Assembly (NCBI GenBank): GCA_918797485.1
Contig: CAKKNE010000004.1
Span: 3,038,001 to 3,102,000, forward strand
DNA: 64,000 nucleotides
Source of the DNA: Pelagomonas calceolata
Taxonomy: Eukaryota > Sar > Pelagophyceae > Pelagomonadales > Pelagomonadaceae
Direction: 5' to 3'
The notes under the pieces: generated by a model
Database searches by the model: none
What the model was told of the DNA's origin: nothing
Seen by the model: the letters and a program-made list of their open reading frames with translations, nothing else
Program-made: the position numbers and the translations under genes
Shown here: one piece after another, positions 36,250-44,787 of the stretch
How the letters are laid out: each line of letters starts with the position of its first letter
How positions within the stretch are numbered: position 1 is the first letter of the stretch

Positions 36250-36967
36250 ATGACGGCCGAGGACGCGAGCGATGCGCCGCGGGCCGCGGCGAACGGCGAG
36301 GCCGCCAAAAACAATAAGACAGGACCCGGCTCGCCCGTCGCGCGCCGCGGCGGCCCCCGCGCCCCCCGGGGCCCCGTGGCCGAGCCCTCGGCGAAGCCGA
36401 GAGGAAGAGGCCGCGGCAGCGCCGCCTCCCGCAAGCACGGCCACGAAACCGTCGACGGCCGGCCGCGCGCGCCTTTGCCCGGCACGTCCAAGCGGCGCAC
36501 GGCGGGTAATGGAGGCGCGCGCCATTCTGGAGAGGTCGTCTACGTCTGCCAGTCCTACGGCTTCATCCGGAAAGATGGAGATTCATCATCAGAGGACATA
36601 TTTATGCATCTCGTTGATGTGGATTTTGAGCCGAAGCTCAGGGATCGGGTCTCCTTCGAGCTGGCCACGTTCCGCGACCGGCCCAAGGCCGTCGAGGTGA
36701 CGCTCGAATCGAGCAGGGGCCCGGACGACCGTTCTGTGAGATTGCAGAACGTACGCCGAGTTCGCCTCGCCCGCGGTCGCCGCCGCGGCGCTCGAGCAGT
36801 GCCGCGGCAAAAAAATCGGCGACTCGAGCTGCAAGTTCGACGTCTGCCAGAAGCTGCCGAACTTCCACGACAAAAAGCCGCAGCGGCGCGAGCGGCGGCC
36901 GCCGCGCGCGGCGGCGCCGGCGCCCGCCGAGGCCTCGGCCGCGTCCGAGTCGAAGCGCGACGCATGA
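36250..36967 (+). CDS. Cold-shock-domain protein with half-RRM-like tail
   Basis: Probably two exons, 36250-36701 and 36748-36967, about 223 residues. The N-terminus is basic and Gly/Arg/Pro-rich. Residues about 95-150 form a cold-shock domain (GEVVYVCQSYGFIRKDG, EDIFMHLVDVDF, DRPKAVEVT). After this the original frame turns into Arg-rich noise, while another frame reads TYAEFASPAVAAAALEQCRG and KKIGDSSCKFDVCQKLPNF, resembling the second half of an RRM, then a basic tail ending at a stop at 36965-36967. A 46 bp GC-AG intron would join them as EVT|TYAEF; a sequencing indel is the alternative. Nucleic-acid binding is the likely role. Confidence 0.55.
36702..36747 (+). other. Possible 46 bp GC-AG intron
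   Basis: GCTCGAATCG...GAGATTGCAG, phase 2. No GT donor keeps both the cold-shock domain and the downstream coding frame. Support is frame logic only. Confidence 0.3.
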
Positions 36968-37130
36968 CGCGCCACCACCCCCCTCCCTATCCCCTGTCCC
37001 CCAAATCAAACAACAACGCACGAGACGAACGAGATCCGCAGGGCCGCGGCCTCGCGCCGCCGCCGCACCACACTTGCTGCCGCCGAGCACGCGCCGCGCC
37101 GCCCGCGCCCGCCGGTAACCAACATAGATT

Positions 37131-37160
37131 TATCGCCTCCACGCCATCGCCGGTTCGAAA
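37131..37160. other. Introner core relic in a 3' flank
   Basis: CTCCACGCCATCGCCGG matches the introner core. It lies in the gap between the convergent CSD gene and coiled-coil gene; no ends are recognisable. Confidence 0.35.
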
Positions 37161-37253
37161 CAACACCCACCACCGTACCCGTGACCGACCGTGAGTCGGC
37201 GTGACGACCGACCGTGACAACAACGGAACACTCACTGACCACTCATCGAGTAC

Positions 37254-38521
37254 TTAGTCGTAGTCGTCGAACTCGTCGGCGGCCCCGCGCGTCATCGACG
37301 CGGAGAAGGCCCCATAATCGACCTTCTTCTTCCGCGTCTGCGGCGGGATGTAGCCCTCCGTCGACGTCGCGGCCGGCGGCACCGCGGCGTCGTCGTCGTC
37401 GGACGACGAGTCGGGCGGCGCCGGCGCGGGCGTCTCCGGCGGCGGCGCCGCGTCGTCCGACGAGTACTCGGAGTCGAGCATGCCGCCCGACGCCGCCAGG
37501 ACCGTGTCGGCGTTGTGCCGGTCCCGCTCGGCGGCGAGGCCCTGGAGGACCTCGGTCGTGTGCTGCTCCTGCTCGCGCTTGATCTGGGCGGTCTCCGCGT
37601 CGGTGGCCTCGCGCGCGTCGCGCTCGAGCGCCTCGATGACCGCGGCGTCGTGGCGCGCCGCGGCGCGCCGTTCCGCGTCGCGCGCGGCTCGTTCGCGCGC
37701 CGCGTCCAATTCGCGCTCCGCGACGTCGCGGCGCTTGGCGCGCACGGCCGCCTCGATGTCTGCCGCCTCGGCCGCCAGCAGCTTCTCGTCGTTGTGCTTC
37801 CGGACGGCGTCGCGCTCCCTCTGTTTCAATGCTTCCAGCTCCTCGAGGCGCTCGCGCCGCTTCTGGAGCTCGATTTCGGGTCCGAGCCTGTGTGGAATTC
37901 AAACTTCGGGCGACCCACGGAAACACGTCTGCTCGATGGCGTGAAGGTTGACGAAGGTCTCTCGCAATAATTCCACACAGGTCCAAACTCCGCGGCCGCG
38001 ACGAAGACGCCCTTCGCCGCGTTGCGCAGCGCGACGGCGGCCGTGCTCTTACCGGACAAAGCAGCGTCGGCCTTGGCCTCGGCCGCTTCCAGGTCCGCGA
38101 GGAGCTGCCGGTTCCGCGCGACGGCCTCGGACCGCTGCGCGCGCAGCGCCGCCTGCGTGCGCGCCCGCGACCGCTTGCGCACGTCCTCGAACTCCTGGGC
38201 CGTGGCGACGCGCGCCGCGCCCTGGCGCTTGGCGACCTCGTGCGCGAACGCGGCGCGGTCGCGCCGCGCGTCGAGGGCCTCCATTTTGCGCGCGAAGCGG
38301 CGCCGCGCGGCGCCGGGGCTCGCGGGCGCCTCCCGGGAGACGGGCTGCATGCGCGACGGGATGGGCCTATCTAGCGTCGCGTCGAAGAGCGCGTTGCGGC
38401 CCTTGGACAGCGTCGCGTCGAGGGCAGCCGCGTTCGCCCGGTCCGCGAGGGGGTCGCGCTCGGGCTCCGCCGGCGGCGTGGGCCCCGGCGGCGGCGGCAC
38501 GGCGGGCAGCGGTGTGGCCAT
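37254..38521 (-). CDS. Unknown coiled-coil protein
   Basis: Two exons, 38521-37977 and 37887-37254, about 392 residues. I do not recognise the family. The N-terminus is Pro-rich (PAVPPPPGPTPPAEP); residues about 75-310 are an almost continuous charged coiled coil (RERLEELEALKQRERDAVRK, ERELDAARERAARDAERRAA); the C-terminus is acidic with Ser-Asp clusters and ends EFDDYD. Frame and composition switch cleanly at the intron, join GPV|LGPEIELQKRR. Structural or centrosome/flagellum-linked roles are common for such proteins but nothing specific is seen. Confidence 0.65.
37888..37976 (-). mobile_element. Introner element in the coiled-coil gene
   Basis: 89 bp with near-perfect inverted ends CCTGTGTGGAATT / AATTCCACACAGG. 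Spliced on the minus strand as CCTGT|GTGGAATT...CACACAG|G, phase 2. It contains GTCTGCTCGATGGCGTG. A minimal, very clear copy. Confidence 0.8.
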
Positions 38522-38703
38522 GGTCCAGCCTCAAAGTTGCCAGTTGTCTCGAAGGCAAAAACGAGCGGCAATCTAGTATGTTCACTAGCGCACGTTACGC
38601 CTCTCTGCACGGGAGGACGCCTCCTTGCCCGTCATTTCTGAAACCCGTTTTGCAATCCTGAAAATGGAGGCCGCAAAATAGGGCCTTTTAGCAGTGGTCG
38701 CTC

Positions 38704-39915
38704 ATGAAAGGTAGGTCTAACTGCGACCTGACTGCGACGCAGCGGGCGCATAAATCACCAAGCAAGGTGGCTTCGCCAGCCCAGCGCGAGGGCGCCACCG
38801 TGGAAACCACATACATGCTGGCCCTGCGCAACGAGGGCCCGCCGCCCGACGCCAAGCGCGCCCAGGCCGCCCTGAAATACATGCCGCCCGACGGCCCGAA
38901 GGCCACCGTGAAGTGGCCGAGCAAGGAAGGGCAACGAGGGCGACGGGGCGTATCTCTGGCCGTCGCCTGCGGCGGGTCGCTCGGTCGCATGGAGTTAGCG
39001 GGCACGAAGCACATCCTGCGCATAAATAACGGCGAGGAGGACTACGCGACGATGGACGTGTCTGGTGTAGCGGAGGAGGATTTGAAGCGGTTGGCGCCGT
39101 CGTTCATCGAGCAGCCGAAGGCACCGCGGCCCGCGAAGAAACCGAGGCGCTTCGCGGACGTCTTGCAGGACGGGCCCGCCGCGACCTGGTCCGAGGCGCC
39201 CCCACCGATGATCCAACGGGAGAAGCCCAAGCCCGCGAAGGCGTCGCAAGCTAGACAGCGGAAGCGGCCGTTGCTCGAAATGGCCCAACTCCGGGGCGAC
39301 TTTGGGGGGCGGAAGGCCTATGTTTCTCGCGTGTTGTGTGGCCCTAGAGATATTGTAGGTCAGGCGGCCCAGCCGGGCGGGCTGCTGGAAGCGGCTGGTA
39401 ATTTAACTCAAACCGCGATGCCGAATTTAGCTCGAAGCCATATCGACGCTCTACTAGCGGAACGGGGCACGGCCTGCTTCGTGGCGCACACGATCGACGA
39501 GAACGACCTCGACGGCGACTCCACGGCGAAAGATGACGTCTTGGGGTGTGCCGCGGTCCGCCGAGCGCATGCCAAACTCTTCCAGGTGTCCTTCCTCTGC
39601 GTCGCCGAGGCGTCCCGTAATAAGGGCGTCGGGTCGCAGCTCGTGCGCCGCTTGTTATCTCATGCGAGGAAGTACAAGGTCCCGCGCGTCGCCGTCTACG
39701 CCGACAAGAAGTCGTTACCTTTTTTCGCGCACCGCGGTTTTAGACCGATGGAGAAGAAGGACCTCCCGCCGGGCCAGTGCGACTGTCTGGACCACTACTC
39801 CGAGTCGACGCTGGTGGTGGCGAAGCTTAGTTTCCCGGGCTCGGAGTCGCGCGCTTCAGAATTATCGCCGCGCGCGCAGACGCGGCCGAAGAACACGCTG
39901 CCGCCGGAGTGCTGA
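38704..39915 (+). CDS. GNAT-family N-acetyltransferase
   Basis: A 403-residue protein. The C-terminal third is a GNAT domain: LFQVSFLCVAEASRNKGVGS with the acetyl-CoA pyrophosphate loop (R/Q-x-x-G-x-G type: RNKGVGSQL), then HARKYKVPRVAVYADKKSLP and FFAHRGF, as in Gcn5-like enzymes. The N-terminal 170 residues are basic and show no known domain (segment LALRNEGPPPDAKRAQAALK). Substrate could be histone or other protein lysines; this is inference. The ATG at 38704 lies only 182 bp from the divergent coiled-coil gene start. Confidence 0.7.
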   Translation: MKGRSNCDLTATQRAHKSPSKVASPAQREGATVETTYMLALRNEGPPPDAKRAQAALKYMPPDGPKATVKWPSKEGQRGRRGVSLAVACGGSLGRMELAGTKHILRINNGEEDYATMDVSGVAEEDLKRLAPSFIEQPKAPRPAKKPRRFADVLQDGPAATWSEAPPPMIQREKPKPAKASQARQRKRPLLEMAQLRGDFGGRKAYVSRVLCGPRDIVGQAAQPGGLLEAAGNLTQTAMPNLARSHIDALLAERGTACFVAHTIDENDLDGDSTAKDDVLGCAAVRRAHAKLFQVSFLCVAEASRNKGVGSQLVRRLLSHARKYKVPRVAVYADKKSLPFFAHRGFRPMEKKDLPPGQCDCLDHYSESTLVVAKLSFPGSESRASELSPRAQTRPKNTLPPEC

Positions 39916-40118
39916 CGCTTCGGTTTCAACTGACTGCTGCTTATACACCTACCGTAACATGTGTTATACTTATTCTATCTAGTTCTTTTCTGGGGGCCGC
40001 GCGCGTCGTCGACGTCGTCGCCCAGCGTCGTCGAAAGCGTCGCGGCTTTTTGGCAGCTACCCTGTAGTTTACAAAACGGCGTGCGTTTTCTGCCACACAG
40101 CCCGGCGCGTGGGACCGC

Positions 40119-40142
40119 GCTAGCGTCCTGTAAGACACTAGC
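40119..40142 (-). promoter_or_regulatory. CTAG promoter palindrome, copy 12
   Basis: GCTAGCG, TCCTG, TAAGACACTAGC; 174 bp upstream of ATG 40317. Nothing else was seen in 39916-40316. Confidence 0.6.
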
Positions 40143-40316
40143 ATTTCCCACTGGGCCGCGCCGCCGCGCAAGCTTGATTTGACAGCTGTGCCGCTCTTTG
40201 AAGCACGCAGGCTGCCAGGCATACTTCCCAAACCCTTAGCTTGGCTGCCACACGCTAAAATTCGCAAGCGCACCGGCAAAAACATATCTACAAGCCAACC
40301 AGGTTGATTGGGCGCG

Positions 40317-41117
40317 ATGTCGTCGCTCGCGGAGAAGGAGGAGCAGCCCTCAAAACCTGACGATGAAGAGGAGCAACCCGCCAAGAAGCGCGCGCGCACC
40401 GATGCCGCACCGGTGACGGATCCGGAGGCGAGCGACGACGCCGCGCCGGCGCCGGCACCTGCGAGCGGCTTCGCGGCCCACACGAGCGGTGGCTTCGGCT
40501 CCTTCGGCGGGTCGTCGAGCGGCGGCTTCGGCAGTTCCTCGGGCGGCGGCTTCGGCGGTTTTAGCGGTGGCGGCTTCGGTGGGTTCGGCGCCGCCGCCAG
40601 CGAGGAGAAAACTGGCTTCGCTGCGGCGGCGAGCGACGGCAAGACTGAGGAGAAGGGCGGCTTCGGCTTCGGAGCCTCGAAGGCGGACGACAAGCCCGCT
40701 TTCGAGGCGGGCGGCTTCGGTTCGACAGCGGAGGCACCGGCGCCTGCAGCACCCGAGAAAATAGACGCGTCGAACGGCGAGGAGGGGGACACGGAGCTCC
40801 ACAAGTGCCGCTGCAAGGCCTTTGTCCTCGAGAAGCCGAAAGAAGGCAGCGCGACGTGGAAGGAACGGGGAGTGTGCGTCCTTAAAGTATTGAGAGACAA
40901 GAAGGGCGCGCTGCGCGTCGTGGCAAGGAGGGACCTCACGCACACGCTGGTCTTGAACGCGGCGCCGTCGGCCGTCGACGCGCACGGCGACAAGGCCGTG
41001 CGCTTCATGGCGGCCACCTCCGAGAAGAGCGCGGACACGTTCCTCGTCCGCGTCAAGACGAAGGACGACCGCGCGTCGCTGCTGGCCGTGCTCGCGCCGG
41101 AGAAGGCCTCCGCGTAA
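40317..41117 (+). CDS. FG-repeat Ran-binding protein (NUP50/RanBP3-like)
   Basis: A 266-residue protein. The N-terminus has a basic nuclear signal (PAKKRARTD). Residues about 50-140 hold FG and GFG repeats (SGGFGSFGG, GGFGGFGAA). Residues about 155-262 are a Ran-binding domain: KCRCKAFVLEKPKEGSATWKERGVCVLKVL, VVARRDLTHTLVLNA and a conserved C-terminal strand with FLVRVKTKDD. Proteins of this layout (NUP50, Nup2, RanBP3) work in Ran-GTP dependent transport at nuclear pores. Start at 40317 is the first ATG. Confidence 0.8.
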   Translation: MSSLAEKEEQPSKPDDEEEQPAKKRARTDAAPVTDPEASDDAAPAPAPASGFAAHTSGGFGSFGGSSSGGFGSSSGGGFGGFSGGGFGGFGAAASEEKTGFAAAASDGKTEEKGGFGFGASKADDKPAFEAGGFGSTAEAPAPAAPEKIDASNGEEGDTELHKCRCKAFVLEKPKEGSATWKERGVCVLKVLRDKKGALRVVARRDLTHTLVLNAAPSAVDAHGDKAVRFMAATSEKSADTFLVRVKTKDDRASLLAVLAPEKASA

Positions 41118-41125
41118 CAATTAAA

Positions 41126-41938
41126 TCATGGAATTAGGTCGAGCGTCTTCTCGAGAGAGTCGGGCTGGGGCAGCCAGACGTTGTACTTGTACCACCGTAC
41201 GACGGCCTGGCCTATCACCACTCCTAGAGCGACGACGGACGCGGCGTACACCGCCTTGAAGTTCTCGGGGTCCTCGCGGAAGCTCTCGATTTCCTCGGGA
41301 TCAAAAATCTGCGCGTCCAGCGCCGCGTCTATGTCACTCTCGCGGCCGGCCCAGTACTGGCTCCCGTAGTCGAAGAGCAGCTCCTCGCCGGGCCGAATAT
41401 CGCGGCCCGCGAAGAAGTCGACGCGCGGCGGCCGCCGCGTCGCGCAGTACCGCACGACGTTTGATCGGGCACCGCCGTCGTTGAACAGCGCCGGCGTGTA
41501 GGCGTCGCCTTGTGCCGCTACTTTGCCGTCGATGTACGCGTCTCCATCAATACGCACGACGTATTCGGGCACGTCGCGGTCGCCGTACCGCCGCGCGAAC
41601 TGCGCGCCGTCGAGGACCTCGCCGTCGTAGGAACCCAGGAAAGTACCTTCGGCGATTCCTTGAGCTGCAAAGACGCCGCGGCCCTTCCCCGGCGAGTCCT
41701 TGACCGTCAGAGCGTCGTCCGCGACCCGGCGCGCGGCCTCTCGCTTAAACTTTACGTCCCACTGCGCGCCGAAGCGGCCGCCGTAGACGTGCAGGCGAAG
41801 ATTGCCGAGGTCCACGTCTAGTGACTGCTCGTCATTTGCTCGTCGGCGCGTCGGCTGGCGCGCGTGGCGGCGCGGTGCGACGAGAGCCGTGGCAAGTATC
41901 CTTACTGTGATGAGCAGTCGTACGCAGTGCTGCATCAT
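41126..41938 (-). CDS. Plastid-targeted SET-domain protein with C-terminal membrane anchor
   Basis: A 270-residue protein, 8 bp from the convergent Ran-binding gene. The N-terminus MMQHCVRLLITVRILATALVAPRR is a signal peptide with ATALVAP, an ASAF-like plastid signal. SET-domain blocks are present: DSPGKGRGVFAAQGI, PEYVVRIDGDAYIDG, LFNDGGARSNVVRY in place of the usual NHSCxPN, and GEELLFDYGSQYW. A membrane helix AASVVALGVVIGQAVVRWY follows near the C-terminus. SET proteins methylate lysines; the altered NHS motif leaves activity uncertain. A plastid (thylakoid or envelope) location is inferred from targeting and anchor. Confidence 0.7.
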   Translation of the reverse strand: MMQHCVRLLITVRILATALVAPRRHARQPTRRRANDEQSLDVDLGNLRLHVYGGRFGAQWDVKFKREAARRVADDALTVKDSPGKGRGVFAAQGIAEGTFLGSYDGEVLDGAQFARRYGDRDVPEYVVRIDGDAYIDGKVAAQGDAYTPALFNDGGARSNVVRYCATRRPPRVDFFAGRDIRPGEELLFDYGSQYWAGRESDIDAALDAQIFDPEEIESFREDPENFKAVYAASVVALGVVIGQAVVRWYKYNVWLPQPDSLEKTLDLIP

Positions 41939-42136
41939 GCTGCCGGCTGCTTGTGATCACGGGCAATTCCTGGATCGCGTGCTGCACGCTCTCCGGCTGG
42001 TTTACAAGTCAGTGCTTGCCGAGCAGCCGTACGGCCCCAAGCAACGAAAAGTTTGCAAGCTCTGGCTGTGCACAGACCACGGCAGGCCTACTGGTGCATC
42101 ACTGGCCGCGTACAAGTGCTTTTTGCCATGGCCGGA

Positions 42137-42159
42137 GCTAGCGGCAAGTAAGACACTAG
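42137..42159 (-). promoter_or_regulatory. CTAG promoter palindrome, copy 13
   Basis: GCTAGCGG, CAAG, TAAGACACTAG. In the divergent gap, 199 bp from the SET gene ATG and 161 bp from ATG 42320. Nothing else was seen in 41939-42319. Confidence 0.6.
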
Positions 42160-42319
42160 AAAGCAATGCAGCTCGAGCTTGACGACTTGCACGGTGCCAA
42201 AAGGGCTGCCCCCACGCTACCGTACAGCTCGACGAACACGTCCAACAAAAAGCCACCGCCGCGGAGAGCAGCCGATCGATCCAGCGCCGCCCAAACGACC
42301 AATCAATCGACCAATCCTC

Positions 42320-43450
42320 ATGGATCGCAACAATGGCGGGCGCGCCTGGTACGAGCGAGAGAACGTGCGCACGCCGCGGCGACGGCATAGCCATGACTAC
42401 GCGCGCGACGACAGTGACGTCGAGAGCATATTGAGCATCTCCGCCAGCAGCTCAAGCCGCGGCTACACGCTGCCGCCGCGCGACTCGTCGGTCCACGAGA
42501 GCCCGCTCGCCGAGGTGCCCGAGCTGCACCTCCTGGAGCTGGAAGAGCAGGTGACCCACTATGAAAACCTCACGCGACAGATGGCGGCGGAGAAGGGCGC
42601 GACTCTCCCAGATTTCCCGGAAGACGACCTCCCCCTCGACCGCGCCGCCCGCCTGCAGGCGCGCTTCGCGCGCGTCGCGAATTTGCACGAGTCGCTCGAG
42701 GCGACCCTTGTCCCTGCACTGCCGCCACCGCCGCGCGACGCGATCGTCGCCGCGCGGCGCGCGGCCGCACCGCTCCTCCTCGCGGCGGCGCTGAACCGCG
42801 CGACGCGGTCCGCTCCGAAGCGTCGCGGCTTCCACGCATTGCTAGCCGCCGCTCTGGCCAAACGCTCACGGGCGCTGCCGGCGCCGCCGCCGGACACGAC
42901 GGCTGTGGACGCGGCCGTCGAAGCGGCCCGCGCCGAGGACCGCGCGGCGCTCGCCGCCGTGGAGGAGAAGCTCGAGGCGTTACGGACGGTGCCAGTGCAG
43001 CGGCTGTTCGAGCGGCGCGCGCTCCGCACGCGGCGGTCGCTATTTGCCGCCTGGCGCGAGGCCGCCGCCGAGGAGAAGCGAGCGGCCGACGGGCTCCGGC
43101 GCGGCATCACGATCATGCGCCGCAACGTGAGTCGCTGGCGGCGCGCGGCGCTGCGCCGCGCGCTCGACGTGTGGGCGGAGCGAGCGAACGCGCGGTACGT
43201 CTACGTCATGCTCACGGCCGTCCAGACCCTCGACGAGGGCGTCCACTGCTACCGGCGGCGCGTCGTCGCGGGCGCGTTCGGGGCCTGGGCGCGGGCGGCG
43301 GCTCGTGCTACGACGCCGGCCACCGTTGATGATTGCGGTCCGCCGACTCTCGAGACGACGGCCGCGCCAGCGGCGCCGAGGCGTGGCCTCGTCGCCACCC
43401 TGATCATTCCGTGCGCGCTGGCATTCGTCGCGGGACTTCTGTTTCTGTAG
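42320..43450 (+). CDS. Tail-anchored coiled-coil protein with Sfi1-like repeats
   Basis: A 376-residue protein. The middle and C-terminal parts hold several helical repeats ending in Trp: SLFAAWREAA, RALDVWAERANA, GAFGAWARAA. This spacing resembles the Sfi1 repeat, which binds centrin at basal bodies and centrosomes. The last 21 residues (GLVATLIIPCALAFVAGLLFL) are a hydrophobic tail anchor, which is unusual for Sfi1 proteins. The N-terminus is Ser-rich. ATG 42320 (MDRNNGGRAW) is the first true ATG; an open frame extends upstream without one. Confidence 0.55.
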   Translation: MDRNNGGRAWYERENVRTPRRRHSHDYARDDSDVESILSISASSSSRGYTLPPRDSSVHESPLAEVPELHLLELEEQVTHYENLTRQMAAEKGATLPDFPEDDLPLDRAARLQARFARVANLHESLEATLVPALPPPPRDAIVAARRAAAPLLLAAALNRATRSAPKRRGFHALLAAALAKRSRALPAPPPDTTAVDAAVEAARAEDRAALAAVEEKLEALRTVPVQRLFERRALRTRRSLFAAWREAAAEEKRAADGLRRGITIMRRNVSRWRRAALRRALDVWAERANARYVYVMLTAVQTLDEGVHCYRRRVVAGAFGAWARAAARATTPATVDDCGPPTLETTAAPAAPRRGLVATLIIPCALAFVAGLLFL

Positions 43451-43473
43451 TAGTAAGGGCTTCTTTCTGTGAT

Positions 43474-43499
43474 ATTCATCGGCGGCGGGCGCGGGCCGC
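43474..43499 (+). repeat. 26-nt dispersed GC-rich repeat, copy B
   Basis: Identical to 34584-34609; both are followed by a T-rich TCTTT stretch. It lies directly after the stop of the Sfi1-like gene. Confidence 0.6.
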
Positions 43500-43540
43500 G
43501 TCTTTTATTCTTGTATCAGGCTTTCTTTACGTTTTGGGCC

Positions 43541-43559
43541 AGTAGTAACATACTAGAAT
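43541..43559 (-). promoter_or_regulatory. Degenerate CTAG element
   Basis: GCCAGTAGTAACATACTAG resembles the element with several mismatches; 212 bp upstream of ATG 43771. Listed as weak. No other feature was seen in 43451-43770. Confidence 0.25.
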
Positions 43560-43770
43560 TATTGTTAGGGGCGAGGCTGGACGAATCGCAGCCTAAACGC
43601 ACACATTTCCCAACTGGGTGCGCACTCAAGCCGTCGTGAAACGCTTCTCGGACCACCACCTTGCCGATACGACGCTGCCCCCCCATACGGAGCTGCCATA
43701 TCCCTACACACCACTTGGGTCCCAGAGCTGCAGGAAACGGAGCTGAAACAAACGCAGCCACGAGCGCGAC

Positions 43771-44787
43771 ATGTCAAGCTTCGGCCACCGGCGCTGGCCC
43801 TCCTTCGGCTCGTCCGGGTCAAAGAAGAGCGACACCAAGGACGTGCCCCAGGCGTCGCGCGAGGAGGTCCAGTCTATAATAACACAACTAAACGATGCCG
43901 ACGCGACGGTCCGGCGCGACGCCGCCGGGGCGCTGCGGGCCCTGGCGCTCCACGCGGACATGAAGAAATTGATCGTGAAATGCCACGGCATCGGCCCTTT
44001 GGTGGACCTGTGCGACGGCGTCGATACCGATGGAAGGGGCGCCGAGGCCGCGGCGCGGTGTTTGTGGAACCTCGCGGTGGACGACGACAACAAGGTGCAG
44101 ATCGCCGCGTCGGGCGCCGTGCCGGCGTTGGTAGCTGTGCTCTCCTCCAAAGGCGAGGAGCGGCGGGGCGCGCGCGAGGCCGCGGCCGGCGCGCTGCGGA
44201 ACCTGGCCGTGCGGCCCGAGAACCGCGCCTTGATCATCGAGGGCGGCGCTGCGACACCGCTCGTGGCGCTCCTGAAGTCCGCCGACGCGGCCGGGTCGGA
44301 AGCCGCCGCGCGGTGCGTCTGGAACCTCGCCTACGAGAGCCCCGAGAACCAGGCTGCTTTATCATCGTGCATCGAGCCGCTCGTGGTGCTCTGCGGCGCG
44401 GGCGCGGCGGCGGCGCGGGGCGCGGCCGCCGGCGCGCTGCGGAACTTGTTGCATGCGAACGCGAGTAACCGCGACGCCGCCGCGGCGGCGGGCGCGGCGC
44501 CGGTCCTCGCGAAGCTCCTGACCGACCCGGAGATTGAGGATGCGGGCGCGCGGAAGCACGCCGCCGCGCTGCTGAAGTCGATGGCCGCGGCGGACGCGCG
44601 CGGCGTCGCGGCGGCTTTACAGTGCGACGCGGACCGTGTGGTCATTGGCCTCGAAATCGACCAACGGCTCGCCACGAAACCCGTCGACACAATGCGGCGG
44701 TCGACGTCGCAGAAGACGCTCGCGGCGATGATGCGGCGGCTGACGCCGAAGTCCTCTTCCTCCAAAAAAAATGTTGTAACTAAGTAA
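43771..44787 (+). CDS. Armadillo-repeat protein
   Basis: A 338-residue protein with about six ARM repeats between residues 30 and 285. Typical units: DATVRRDAAGALRALALHAD, AARCLWNLAVDDDNKVQIAA, GAREAAAGALRNLAVRPENR, AARCVWNLAYESPENQAAL and GAAAGALRNLLHAN. ARM proteins form superhelical scaffolds for protein binding. The N-terminus is Ser/Lys-rich; the C-terminus (RRSTSQKTLAAMMRRLTPKS) is basic with phosphorylation-like sites. No enzymatic domain. The stop codon overlaps the stop of the convergent NDUFAF3 gene by 8 bp. Confidence 0.75.
   Translation: MSSFGHRRWPSFGSSGSKKSDTKDVPQASREEVQSIITQLNDADATVRRDAAGALRALALHADMKKLIVKCHGIGPLVDLCDGVDTDGRGAEAAARCLWNLAVDDDNKVQIAASGAVPALVAVLSSKGEERRGAREAAAGALRNLAVRPENRALIIEGGAATPLVALLKSADAAGSEAAARCVWNLAYESPENQAALSSCIEPLVVLCGAGAAAARGAAAGALRNLLHANASNRDAAAAAGAAPVLAKLLTDPEIEDAGARKHAAALLKSMAAADARGVAAALQCDADRVVIGLEIDQRLATKPVDTMRRSTSQKTLAAMMRRLTPKSSSSKKNVVTK

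Noticed and set aside
37148-37160. GGTTCGAAAC looks like a tRNA T-arm (B box)
   Set aside because: No A box, acceptor stem or cloverleaf could be formed around it. The same applies to similar phrases at 5232 and 60209.
37243-37986. Arg/Gly-rich 247-codon minus frame over the coiled-coil gene
   Set aside because: It is a shadow of the real exon in another frame; the coiled-coil frame with the acidic end and spliced join is far more protein-like.
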